NCBI GenBank assembly: GCA_944388825.1
Contig: CALXKG010000135.1
Coordinates: 1-8,872, forward strand
DNA from: an uncultured Clostridia bacterium
GTDB taxonomy: Bacteria; Bacillota; Clostridia; Oscillospirales; Ruminococcaceae
Direction of reading: 5' to 3'
DNA length: 8,872 nucleotides
The position numbers and the translations under genes are program-made. Within the stretch, counting starts at the first letter, position 1. The number at the start of each line of letters is the position of its first letter. The notes beneath the pieces were generated by a model. The model was not told the origin of the DNA and made no database searches. It saw only the letters and a program-made list of their open reading frames with translations. Of this stretch, positions 1-5,387 are shown one piece after another.

Positions 1-298
1 CGCCGGCCGGGATGCAGATGGTCGCCTGGATGTGGTTTTCCCGGGCGGCGAGGGCGACGCCCTGGGCGTGGTTGCCGGCCGAGCAGGCGATGACCCCGGC
101 GGCCTTTTCGGCGTCGGAGAGCTGGGAGATCTTGTAATAGGCCCCCCGCACCTTGAAGGAGCCGGTCACCTGCAGGTTTTCCGGCTTGAGGTAGAGGTCG
201 CACCCCGGCGCCAGCTTGGACGCCTTCACCAGCTCGGTCCGGTGGAGAACTTTTTTGAGGATAAACGAGGCCTGGTAGATTTTATCTAATGAAAGCAT
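1..298 (-). CDS. ilvA: Threonine ammonia-lyase (threonine dehydratase), N-terminal 99 codons, cut by window edge
   Basis: A PLP-dependent enzyme that deaminates threonine to 2-oxobutyrate and ammonia, the committed step to isoleucine. I translated this partial frame by hand. It begins MLSLDKIYQA and shows the family signatures KPENLQVTGSFKVRGAY, where Lys49 in SFKxRGA is the expected Schiff-base lysine, and SAGNHAQGVA at about residues 73-82, which binds the PLP phosphate. The start is supported by GGAGGGG at 304-310, five bases upstream of the ATG. The gene runs off the left edge, so it cannot be told whether it carries the C-terminal regulatory ACT domain of biosynthetic IlvA or is the short catabolic TdcB type. 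Its position behind ilvB and ilvN favours the biosynthetic role. The 219-base spacer to ilvN holds a hairpin array, so co-transcription is inferred rather than shown by tight spacing. Confidence 0.93.
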   Translation of the reverse strand, partial: MLSLDKIYQASFILKKVLHRTELVKASKLAPGCDLYLKPENLQVTGSFKVRGAYYKISQLSDAEKAAGVIACSAGNHAQGVALAARENHIQATICIPAG

Positions 299-405
299 GA
301 AAACCCCTCCAATTTATGCAAATGAATAATGAATATTGAAGAATAAAAAATGACGGTACGCTTCGCTGATTGAATTTTACTGCTTCCCAGGGGAAATTTT
401 GAAAT

Positions 406-517
406 TGTCCCGCAGGGACATCTTCCTGTAACCCGCAGGGTTACGCTTCATGCACGCCTTTGGCGTGCGCTTCATCGCCCGCAGGGCGGCTTCATGCGAC
501 CAAAGGGAGCGCTTCAT
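406..517 (-). repeat. Tandem array of five short hairpins with ATGAAGC linkers
   Basis: Read on the minus strand, the spacer starts at the base after the ilvN stop codon and contains five head-to-tail units. Each is a 7-base linker followed by a small hairpin with a 3-base loop. Unit 1 (496-517): ATGAAGC plus an imperfect GCTCCC-TTT-GGTCGC. Unit 2 (476-495): ATGAAGC plus CGCCC-TGC-GGGCG. Unit 3 (452-475): ATGAAGC plus GCACGCC-AAA-GGCGTGC. Unit 4 (428-451): ATGAAGC plus GTAACCC-TGC-GGGTTAC. Unit 5 (406-427): AGGAAGA plus TGTCCC-TGC-GGGACA. Four stems are perfectly paired although all are different. A possible degenerate sixth hairpin is TTCCC/GGGAA at 384-395. The remaining bases to ilvA (299-383) are AT-rich with no convincing promoter. 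Function unknown; RNA processing, mRNA stabilisation or a mobile palindromic element are all possible. Confidence 0.85.
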
Positions 518-994
518 TCAGATCGTCATCGCCATCGCCCCGGTCCGGAGCATCTCGCGGATGCCAAACGGCTGGAGCAGTTCCGCGAAGGAATCCAGCG
601 TCCGGGAATCCCCCGAAAGCTCCAAAATCATCGTCTCCGGCCCCGCGTGGAGGACGGCGGCATGGAAAGCGTTGGCGATCTCGATCAGTTTGCTGCCGGA
701 CTCTTCGGTGCGGCCGACCTTGACCATCAGATGTTCCCGCTTGACCGCGCGGGAGGGGTCGAGGATCGCCACCTCCAGGACGTCGTACAGCTTATCCAGC
801 TGCTTTTCCACCTGGCGGGAAATCCGCTCGTCCCCCCGCACGACGATGAAGATATGGGAGACGGCCGGGTCCTGGGACTGGGCCGCGACGATCGAGACGA
901 TGTTGAAAAACCGGCGGCTGAACAGCGCGCAGACCCGCTGCAAAAGCCCGGGGTTGTTGCGGGCGGTGACTTTAACAAGAATATCTTTTTCCAT
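518..994 (-). CDS. ilvN: Acetolactate synthase small (regulatory) subunit
   Basis: Regulatory subunit of acetohydroxyacid synthase; it binds the catalytic subunit IlvB and usually mediates valine feedback. The protein from this start is 158 residues, beginning MEKDILVKVTARNNPGLLQRV, a typical N-terminal ACT domain over about residues 1-75, including the NxPGLLQRVxxLFxRRxFNI pattern. The remainder (about 80-158) matches the C-terminal small-subunit domain, with PSRAVKREHLMVKV in the middle. Length is usual for the family. An upstream in-frame ATG at 1001-1003 would add MEP, but AAGGA would then abut the start codon; the same AAGGA lies nine bases before the ATG at 992-994, so I prefer the inner start. 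It lies 251 bases downstream of ilvB, wide for an operon pair, and its stop codon touches the hairpin array. Confidence 0.93.
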   Translation of the reverse strand: MEKDILVKVTARNNPGLLQRVCALFSRRFFNIVSIVAAQSQDPAVSHIFIVVRGDERISRQVEKQLDKLYDVLEVAILDPSRAVKREHLMVKVGRTEESGSKLIEIANAFHAAVLHAGPETMILELSGDSRTLDSFAELLQPFGIREMLRTGAMAMTI

Positions 995-1003
995 CGGTTC
1001 CAT

Positions 1004-1008
1004 CCTTT
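1004..1008 (-). promoter_or_regulatory. ilvN ribosome binding site that decides the start
   Basis: AAGGA on the minus strand ends directly against the outer ATG (1001-1003) and lies nine bases from the inner ATG (992-994). Only the inner ATG has usable Shine-Dalgarno spacing, so the protein should begin MEKDIL. Confidence 0.6.
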
Positions 1009-1113
1009 CAGTATGGAAATATATCGACCTATCATTCGGTTACTGAAAAAACGTCAGAATCAGCGCTGGCGTGAAAATAACGAAGAAACGGGGGCAGTCA
1101 GAAAAGTTTTACT

Positions 1114-1176
1114 CGATTTTTTTAAATCGCGGGAATTGGGAGGGCAGAGCCCGTGCTCTGTACGGGTTTGCCGTAC
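1114..1176. repeat. Cluster of three short hairpins in the ilvB-ilvN spacer
   Basis: The 251-base spacer between ilvB and ilvN holds no credible gene but contains three perfect inverted repeats: CGATTT/AAATCG (1114-1119 and 1124-1129, loop TTTT), CAGAGC/GCTCTG (1145-1150 and 1155-1160, loop CCGT) and GTACGG/CCGTAC (1160-1165 and 1171-1176, loop GTTTG). The last two share base 1160, so they abut or alternate. The layout resembles the array downstream of ilvN, but linker and loops are not shared. On the minus strand the T-runs after these stems are poor, so I do not call a terminator. Confidence 0.6.
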
Positions 1177-1245
1177 CGCACCCCTTTCCTTACTACTGCC
1201 TCTATCAGGGTTTATGCCGCGCAGCGACCATCCAATCGTCAAAAA

Positions 1246-2913
1246 TCACATCTCCAACAGCGGCTGTTCGACCGAGCTGCCGCCCGGCACCATCGGCAGG
1301 ACGTTCAAGTCCTGGTTGATCCGGCAGTTGACCAGCGCCGGTTCCTTGCAGCCGACCGCCGCCTGCAAGACGGGGGCGATCTCCTCCGCCGTATTGATCT
1401 CAAAATAGCGGATGCCGAAGCCCTCGGCCAGTTTCTGAAAGTCGGTCTTCTTTTCCAGCGTCGTCTGGGAATAGCGCTTGCCGTAGAAGAGGTTCTGCCA
1501 CTGCCGCACCATCCCGAGGACGCCGTTGTTCATCAAAAGCTCGACCACCGGGATGTTATACTTGGCGGCGGTGGAAAGCTCGTTCATGTTCATGTAAAAG
1601 GAGCCGTCCCCCGCGACGTTGACGACCAGCCGGTCGGGGTTGCCCAGCTGGGCGCCGATCGCGGCCCCCAGCCCGAAGCCCATCGTCCCCAGGCCACCCG
1701 AGGTGATGAACTGCCGGGGGCGGCGGAAGGTGAAGTACTCGGCCGCCCACATCTGGTGCTGGCCCACCTCGGTCGAAAGGATCATATCCTCCCCGCCGAT
1801 CGCGTACAGGGCCTCCATCACCGCCTTGGGGGTGACGGCCCCTTCCGCCGGGGCGGGCTGGGCCAGCGGGTATTCGGGCTGCCAGGCGCCCACCTGCCCC
1901 ATCCACTCGGCGTGGCGCAGCTGGGGGATCGACTTGTTGAGGGCCGCGAGGATCGCCCGGGCGTTCCCTTTGAGCCGGATGTCCACCCGGACGTTTTTGT
2001 TAAACTCGGCGGGGTCGATGTCGATCTGCAAGATCCGGCAGTTCCGGCCGAACGTGCCGGTGTCGCAGGTGACCCGGTCGGAAAAGCGGGTGCCGACCGC
2101 GATCAGCAGGTCGCAGTCCCGGATGCAGCAGGAAGCGGTCTTGGTGCCGTGCATCCCCAGCATCCCCACATAGCGGGGGTCGGCCTGGTCAAACCCGCCC
2201 TGGCACATCAGCGAGCAGGAGACCGGCGCGTCCACCTTTTTGGCAAAGGCGCTAAGCTCCTCCGCAGCGCCGGCGCTGATGACGCCGCCGCCGGCGTAGA
2301 TAAACGGCCGTTTGGCCTCCCGGACCATCTCGACCGCCTTTAAGTACCAACCCTGGTCGGGCATCGGCGGCTCGGGGACAGGCTCGGGGGAGACGGGGGT
2401 ATATTCGCAGACCGCCGCGGTGATGTCCTTCGGCACGTCGATCAGCACCGGGCCCTTGCGGCCGGTGTTGGCGATGGTAAAGGCGGTGCGGATGATGCCG
2501 GCCAGGTCTTCTACCCGCCGGACGAGGAAGTTGTGCTTGGTGACCGGCATCGTCACGCCGGTGATGTCCACCTCCTGGAAGGAATCCAGCCCCAGCTGGG
2601 CAGAGGTGACGTTGCCGGTGATCGCGACGACCGGCGAGGAGTCCATATAGGCGGTGGCCAGCCCGGTCACCAGGTTGGTCGCCCCGGGGCCGGAGGTGGC
2701 GAGGCAGACCCCGACCCGGCCGGTGCTGCGGGCGTAGCCGTCGGCCGCATGGGCCGCACCCTGTTCGTGGGCGACCAGCACATGGCGCAGCTGCGGACAT
2801 TTGTAGAGGGCGTCGTAGATGTTGAGCACCGCCCCGCCCGGATAGCCGAAGATGGTGTCCACCTTCTGTTCCAGGAGGCACTGGAGGATAATTTCAGAAC
2901 CATTTAGCTGCAT
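1246..2913 (-). CDS. ilvB: Acetolactate synthase large (catalytic) subunit
   Basis: ThDP- and FAD-dependent enzyme joining two pyruvates to acetolactate, or pyruvate and 2-oxobutyrate to acetohydroxybutyrate, in valine/leucine and isoleucine synthesis. The 555-residue protein starts MQLNGSEII. It shows the FGYPGGAVLNIYDAL opening, the ThDP-activating glutamate in VAHEQGAAHAADGYAR (Glu50), the SGPGATNLVTGLA stretch near 74-86, a middle FAD-type domain, and the ThDP/magnesium motif GDGSFYMNMNEL (435-446) followed by NNGVLGMVRQWQ (462-473). Length is normal. The frame is open upstream to an ATG near 2994, but that extension (MEAYGFHLL...) is the T-box terminator region read as protein. The ATG at 2911-2913 has AAGGA eight bases upstream and gives the conserved N-terminus. 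Expression is predicted to depend on the T-box leader. IlvN and IlvA follow downstream. Confidence 0.97.
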   Translation of the reverse strand: MQLNGSEIILQCLLEQKVDTIFGYPGGAVLNIYDALYKCPQLRHVLVAHEQGAAHAADGYARSTGRVGVCLATSGPGATNLVTGLATAYMDSSPVVAITGNVTSAQLGLDSFQEVDITGVTMPVTKHNFLVRRVEDLAGIIRTAFTIANTGRKGPVLIDVPKDITAAVCEYTPVSPEPVPEPPMPDQGWYLKAVEMVREAKRPFIYAGGGVISAGAAEELSAFAKKVDAPVSCSLMCQGGFDQADPRYVGMLGMHGTKTASCCIRDCDLLIAVGTRFSDRVTCDTGTFGRNCRILQIDIDPAEFNKNVRVDIRLKGNARAILAALNKSIPQLRHAEWMGQVGAWQPEYPLAQPAPAEGAVTPKAVMEALYAIGGEDMILSTEVGQHQMWAAEYFTFRRPRQFITSGGLGTMGFGLGAAIGAQLGNPDRLVVNVAGDGSFYMNMNELSTAAKYNIPVVELLMNNGVLGMVRQWQNLFYGKRYSQTTLEKKTDFQKLAEGFGIRYFEINTAEEIAPVLQAAVGCKEPALVNCRINQDLNVLPMVPGGSSVEQPLLEM

Positions 2914-2946
2914 ATTCTTCTTCCTTTCGGTATTAAAGCAAAACGT

Positions 2947-2982
2947 AAAAAAGGCTTCCATCTCCCGCAAGAGATGAAAGCC
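2947..2982 (-). terminator. T-box regulated intrinsic terminator before ilvB
   Basis: On the minus strand GGCTTTCATCTC (2971-2982) pairs with GAGATGGAAGCC (2953-2964), 12 pairs with one G-U, around a 6-base loop, followed immediately by six T residues (2947-2952). It lies 33 bases before the ilvB start codon. The left arm includes CUCUU, which is needed by the competing antiterminator. Confidence 0.93.
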
Positions 2983-3215
2983 ATACGCTTCCACGGTACC
3001 ACTCTTATTGCCGCGACGGCGGCCGCTTTACGCATCCAGCAATGCGCGTCCCGATAACGGGGGAACCGGGCCTGCCTACTAGGGGGGAACCTGTTCAGCT
3101 GCCTGCTCGAGGGCGATAAGACCGTTCCGCGCCCGCGCCGCCTCGCACCGCCCGGCGGCTCTCTGGAGCGTTTGCGGGGCCCGTCCCTGTCCCTGCATTT
3201 CCCTGTTGATGGTAT
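2947..3215 (-). promoter_or_regulatory. T-box riboswitch leader of ilvB, probable tRNA-Ile sensor
   Basis: A T-box leader binds a specific tRNA and antiterminates when that tRNA is uncharged. The minus strand shows, in order: the Stem I distal motif AGAGAGCCGCC and the paired GGTGCGAGGCGGC; a specifier region reading GAACGGTCTTATCG followed by CCCTCGAGC; a CCCCCGTTATCGGG stem; the T-box core AGAGTGGTACCGTGG (2991-3004); and a terminator. The specifier triplet appears to be AUC (isoleucine) at 3115-3117, placed just before the purine and the YCYYYGAGC segment as in other T-boxes. The antiterminator can form by pairing AAGAG (3002-3006) with CUCUU (2969-2973), which would dismantle the terminator. 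The 5' end is inferred from the promoter. The class assignment is firm; the specifier choice is by manual alignment. Confidence 0.93.
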
Positions 3216-3221
3216 ACGTCT

Positions 3222-3250
3222 ATTATAGTCGAAAGGAGGCGGGCTGTCAA
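3222..3250 (-). promoter_or_regulatory. Consensus sigma-A promoter of the ilvB T-box leader
   Basis: A perfect -35 TTGACA (3245-3250) and perfect -10 TATAAT (3222-3227) are separated by exactly 17 bases on the minus strand. Transcription should start near 3215, so the T-box Stem I begins almost at once. A fully consensus promoter fits a gene controlled mainly at the attenuator. Confidence 0.92.
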
Positions 3251-3288
3251 GGGCTTTTCCCCGGTAAACCGCCGGAAAAAGGGGGATT

Positions 3289-3630
3289 TTACCCGCGGAA
3301 TTTCGCGATCCCCTTTTTGATCTCGTCGATAACGCCCGGGTCCTGCTCTTCATCCAGCCGCTTGACCAAAAAGGTGACGGCGGAGGAATACCGCATCTCC
3401 CCCAGCGCGTAGGCGGCGGCCTTCCGCTTGTCCGGGTCTCCCGAGGCGAGCAGCTCGATGAGCTTCGGCATATAGGAATCCATCTGCTCCTCCCCCAGCA
3501 CCCGTACCGTCCGGATCAGGCTGTCCTTCCCACGTTTTAAGCACTTGTCGATGTACTTTTCGTCCCGCTCGTCGCAGGCCCGCCGGAGACGCTCGATTTC
3601 CTTCTCCGGGTCTTTTGCAAACAGCCCCAT
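3289..3630 (-). CDS. Small HEAT-repeat-like protein of unknown role
   Basis: A 113-residue soluble, highly charged protein with no signal peptide or membrane segment. The N-terminal half is lysine-, glutamate- and arginine-rich helix (KEIERLRRACDERDEKYIDKCLKRG). Residues about 53-112 look like two HEAT-type helical pairs: YMPKLIELLASGDPDKRKAA with AYALGEM, then AVTFLVKRLDEEQDPGVIDE with IKKGIAKF. Such repeats usually bind other proteins; no partner or enzyme activity can be assigned. The ATG at 3628-3630 is preceded by AAAGGTGAG, with AAAGG ten bases away. It lies 72 bases downstream of the zinc-ribbon gene on the same strand and could share its transcript. The ilvB promoter begins 38 bases beyond its stop codon. 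Confidence 0.8.
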   Translation of the reverse strand: MGLFAKDPEKEIERLRRACDERDEKYIDKCLKRGKDSLIRTVRVLGEEQMDSYMPKLIELLASGDPDKRKAAAYALGEMRYSSAVTFLVKRLDEEQDPGVIDEIKKGIAKFRG

Positions 3631-3702
3631 TCCCCACTCACCTTTCTCTCCGGCCGCCTATTTAACCCGCAAATGGGCGGCATCTTCATACCACATTTTC
3701 AT

Positions 3703-3921
3703 TTAGTCAATCATCAGCAGCGGCAGCAGCAGTTTGCATTCCCCGCAGTACCAGCCTTCCGCCTCCTGCCCTGCCAGGATCGACTTATCGACCGTCTTCC
3801 GCTTGAAAAAACCCTTCCCCGCCTCGGACGCGGGCGTAAAGCTGAGGAGGGCGTAACCCTGGGCGGTGAAGAAGGTAAGTTTTCCTTTCTCCATCTCCCG
3901 TCCGCACTTTGGACACTGCAT
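3703..3921 (-). CDS. Small zinc-ribbon protein (DUF6487-like)
   Basis: A 72-residue protein with two CxxC knuckles, CPKC at residues 3-6 and CGEC at residues 59-62, expected to bind one zinc ion. The opening MxCPxCGxEMxxGKL followed by a hydrophobic and basic middle and a terminal WYCxxCKLLLP is the pattern I associate with the DUF6487 family, whose function is unknown; the family name is from memory. A GTG at 3928-3930 would add three residues, but GAGGTGA overlaps that GTG and sits five bases before the ATG at 3919-3921, so the GTG is part of the ribosome binding site and the ATG is the start. It lies 78 bases after rbsK and 72 bases before the HEAT-like gene, all on one strand. Confidence 0.8.
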   Translation of the reverse strand: MQCPKCGREMEKGKLTFFTAQGYALLSFTPASEAGKGFFKRKTVDKSILAGQEAEGWYCGECKLLLPLLMID

Positions 3922-3947
3922 CTTAGTCACCTCATAAGCCTGCGTTT

Positions 3948-3988
3948 CCGGGGAAGCCCATAGCCAATTTCCCCTACAGCCTCCCCGG
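3948..3988 (-). other. Stem-loop between rbsK and the zinc-ribbon gene
   Basis: On the minus strand CCGGGGAGGC (3979-3988) can pair with GCTTCCCCGG (3948-3957), ten pairs with one G-U, across a 21-base loop. It lies just past the rbsK stop. There is no T-run after it, so it may attenuate or stabilise rather than terminate. Confidence 0.4.
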
Positions 3989-3999
3989 GAACCTATTTC

Positions 4000-4905
4000 T
4001 TACTGGATAAAGTCTTCCACTTCCGCCGCCGACGGGATCGACGCCTGCGCCCCCCGCCTGGAAACGGCGATTGCCGCGGCGGCGTTGGCATACCGGAGCG
4101 CCGGTTCCAGGCCGCCGTCCCACCGGGAAACGAAAGCGGCGGTGAAGGTATCCCCGGCGGAGGTCGAATCGACCGCCTTCACCTTCGGCGGCGGCATCAG
4201 CACCGACCCGTGGGGGGTGACGGCCAGCGCCCCCCTGCTTCCCAGCGAGACCAGCACCGTCCCGACCCCCTTTTGAAGGAGGGTTTTCGCGGCGGCCTCG
4301 CACTCCGCCCGGGAGCCGGCCGGCATCCCGGTCAATAGCGAAAGCTCCGTCTCGTTGGGCTTGATAAAGTCGCAGAGCCTCAGCAGCTCCTCCGGCAGTT
4401 CGCCGGGGGCGGGGGCCGGGTCGAGGATGACCGTCCTGCCGCGCGATTTGGCCAGCTTTGCCGCCGCCAGCACGGTCGGGAGCGGTATTTCCAGCTGCAT
4501 GACCACGCAGTCGGCCGCCTCGATCAGCGCCCTGTGCGCTTCCACATCGGCGGGGGAAAGGGTCTCGTTCGCCCCGTGGACGATGATGATCGCGTTTTCC
4601 CCCTTTTGATCCACCGGGATAAACGCCTGGCCGGTGGGGACGTCCCGCCGCAGGATGCCGGAACAGTCGACCCCGGCGCTTTCGAGGTTCGCGAGGAGCC
4701 GTTCCCCCGCCGCGTCCCGCCCGACCGCGCCGATCATCGCCGTTTTACAGCCGAGACGCCCCAGCGCGTAGGCCTGGTTGGCCCCCTTGCCGCCGGGGTT
4801 CAGGGTCAGGGACTCCGCCGCGACCGTCTCCCCCGGCTGCGGCATCCGGGCGACGGAGATGGAATAGTCCAGGTTCAAGCTCCCGATGACGACTGCTTTT
4901 TTCAT
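4000..4905 (-). CDS. rbsK: Ribokinase (PfkB-family sugar kinase)
   Basis: Cytosolic kinase that phosphorylates D-ribose to ribose 5-phosphate with ATP. The 301-residue product begins MKKAVVIGSLNLDYSISVARMPQPGET, a typical RbsK opening. It carries the PfkB signature NPGGKGANQA (36-45), the substrate-side KGENAIIIVHGAN segment, FIKPNETEL in the middle, and DSTSAGDTF (246-254) with the catalytic base Asp252; the usual G before AGD is Ser here, as in some other ribokinases. The end RRGAQASIPSAAEV also fits. An ATG at 4918-4920 would add MAVSN, but has no good ribosome binding site; the ATG at 4903-4905 has GGCGGTG six bases upstream and matches the family start. No ribose transporter or RbsD is visible, so another pentose or nucleoside-derived sugar as substrate remains possible. 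Confidence 0.9.
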   Translation of the reverse strand: MKKAVVIGSLNLDYSISVARMPQPGETVAAESLTLNPGGKGANQAYALGRLGCKTAMIGAVGRDAAGERLLANLESAGVDCSGILRRDVPTGQAFIPVDQKGENAIIIVHGANETLSPADVEAHRALIEAADCVVMQLEIPLPTVLAAAKLAKSRGRTVILDPAPAPGELPEELLRLCDFIKPNETELSLLTGMPAGSRAECEAAAKTLLQKGVGTVLVSLGSRGALAVTPHGSVLMPPPKVKAVDSTSAGDTFTAAFVSRWDGGLEPALRYANAAAAIAVSRRGAQASIPSAAEVEDFIQ

Positions 4906-4985
4906 ATTTGACACCGCCATTCTCTGTTGGGTTTTGGATTGTAGGGTTCATTTGTAACAACTTGATGGAAACGCACTGCCTAAAA

Positions 4986-5117
4986 GGCTCCCGCTCCGAG
5001 CCGCGTTTTGTGATTTTCTCCGCAGGAGAAACCGAAATTTCTTAAAGGAAAAACAGCTTTCGCCTGTTTTTCCCACTCCTTCCGGCGCATCCGCGCCACC
5101 TCCCTCGGAGAGGGAGG
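4986..5117 (-). repeat. Palindrome-rich intergenic element between the hydrolase and rbsK
   Basis: Five inverted repeats are packed head to tail: GGCTC/GAGCC (4986-5002), TTTCTCC/GGAGAAA (5015-5031, loop GCA), GGAAAAACAG/CTGTTTTTCC (5047-5073), GGCGC/GCGCC (5084-5097) and CCTCCCTC/GAGGGAGG (5099-5117, loop GGA). All arms are perfect. The 5015-5031 hairpin, read on the minus strand, has the same CC-TGC-GG tip as the array near ilvN. The CCTCCCTC hairpin with adjacent GGCGC hairpin and AAGGAGT resembles interspersed palindromic repeats I recall from gut Ruminococcaceae genomes; that is memory, not a search. It encodes no credible protein. It lies in the rbsK 5' region if transcription starts upstream of it. 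Confidence 0.75.
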
Positions 5118-5144
5118 CCGGGGTTCATGCCTTCCGAAAAGTTG

Positions 5145-5163
5145 TATTGTTAATATAACAATA
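5145..5163. promoter_or_regulatory. Perfect AT-rich 19-base palindrome, operator-like
   Basis: TATTGTTA (5145-5152), ATA, TAACAATA (5156-5163): eight-base arms with a three-base centre. The size and AT-richness suit a dimeric repressor site. It lies 240 bases upstream of rbsK and 224 bases beyond the hydrolase stop. No clear -35/-10 pair overlaps it; TATATT at 5152-5157 on the minus strand is a possible -10 without a good -35. It could equally be one more member of the surrounding palindromic element. Confidence 0.4.
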
Positions 5164-5176
5164 TGATATTTATTTT

Positions 5177-5210
5177 GCTGCCCTTAAGGCAGCGACAAAG
5201 TTTCACTTTG
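5177..5210. repeat. Two adjacent short hairpins, continuation of the palindromic spacer
   Basis: GCTGCC/GGCAGC (5177-5182 and 5188-5193, loop CTTAA), then after two bases CAAAGT/ACTTTG (5196-5201 and 5205-5210, loop TTC). The second has the six-pair, three-base-loop format of the ilvN array. Bases 5211-5305 hold no further feature I can support. Confidence 0.55.
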
Positions 5211-5305
5211 ATGGGCCAAAGGCGCTGCCTCCCCTATCCGCTTAAGGAGCAAGCCCCCTGGCAATCCCATATCCGGCGCAGCCGTTTTCCCCGCCCCGCA
5301 CGCAT

Positions 5306-5331
5306 AAGACCGGCCGTGGAAGGCCGGTCTT
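5306..5331 (-). terminator. Candidate terminator of the glycoside hydrolase gene
   Basis: A perfect ten-base inverted repeat, AAGACCGGCC (5306-5315) and GGCCGGTCTT (5322-5331), around a six-base loop, 56 bases past the hydrolase stop. On the minus strand only a short TCTTAT follows, so it is a weak intrinsic terminator by sequence. It is the strongest stem near the gene end. Confidence 0.55.
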
Positions 5332-5387
5332 CGAAGCGCCAATCAGACGCCCGGAAAGTTACTTCGCCATACGGAACCGGGAAGCCC

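Noticed and set aside
406..517. CRISPR array
   Set aside because: The constant element is only 7 bases, the variable parts are self-complementary, and no cas gene is present.
1060..1242. A 60-codon minus-strand frame in the ilvB-ilvN spacer
   Set aside because: It runs through the hairpins, has no Shine-Dalgarno sequence and an unremarkable composition.
1153..2343. A 396-codon plus-strand open frame antisense to ilvB
   Set aside because: It mirrors the conserved ilvB gene, has no recognisable domain and no ribosome binding site of note.
2914..2994. N-terminal extension of IlvB by 27 residues
   Set aside because: These codons overlap the T-box terminator and have no family counterpart; the ATG at 2911-2913 has the ribosome binding site.
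3703..3755. Possible promoter for the HEAT-like gene (TTGACT at the zinc-ribbon gene end)
   Set aside because: The only plausible -10, TATGAA, is about 14 bases away, too close for a sigma-A promoter.
4964..4978. Possible CcpA cre site (TGGAAACGCACTGC)
   Set aside because: Only the left half fits the cre consensus; the right half lacks the conserved C and A/T positions.
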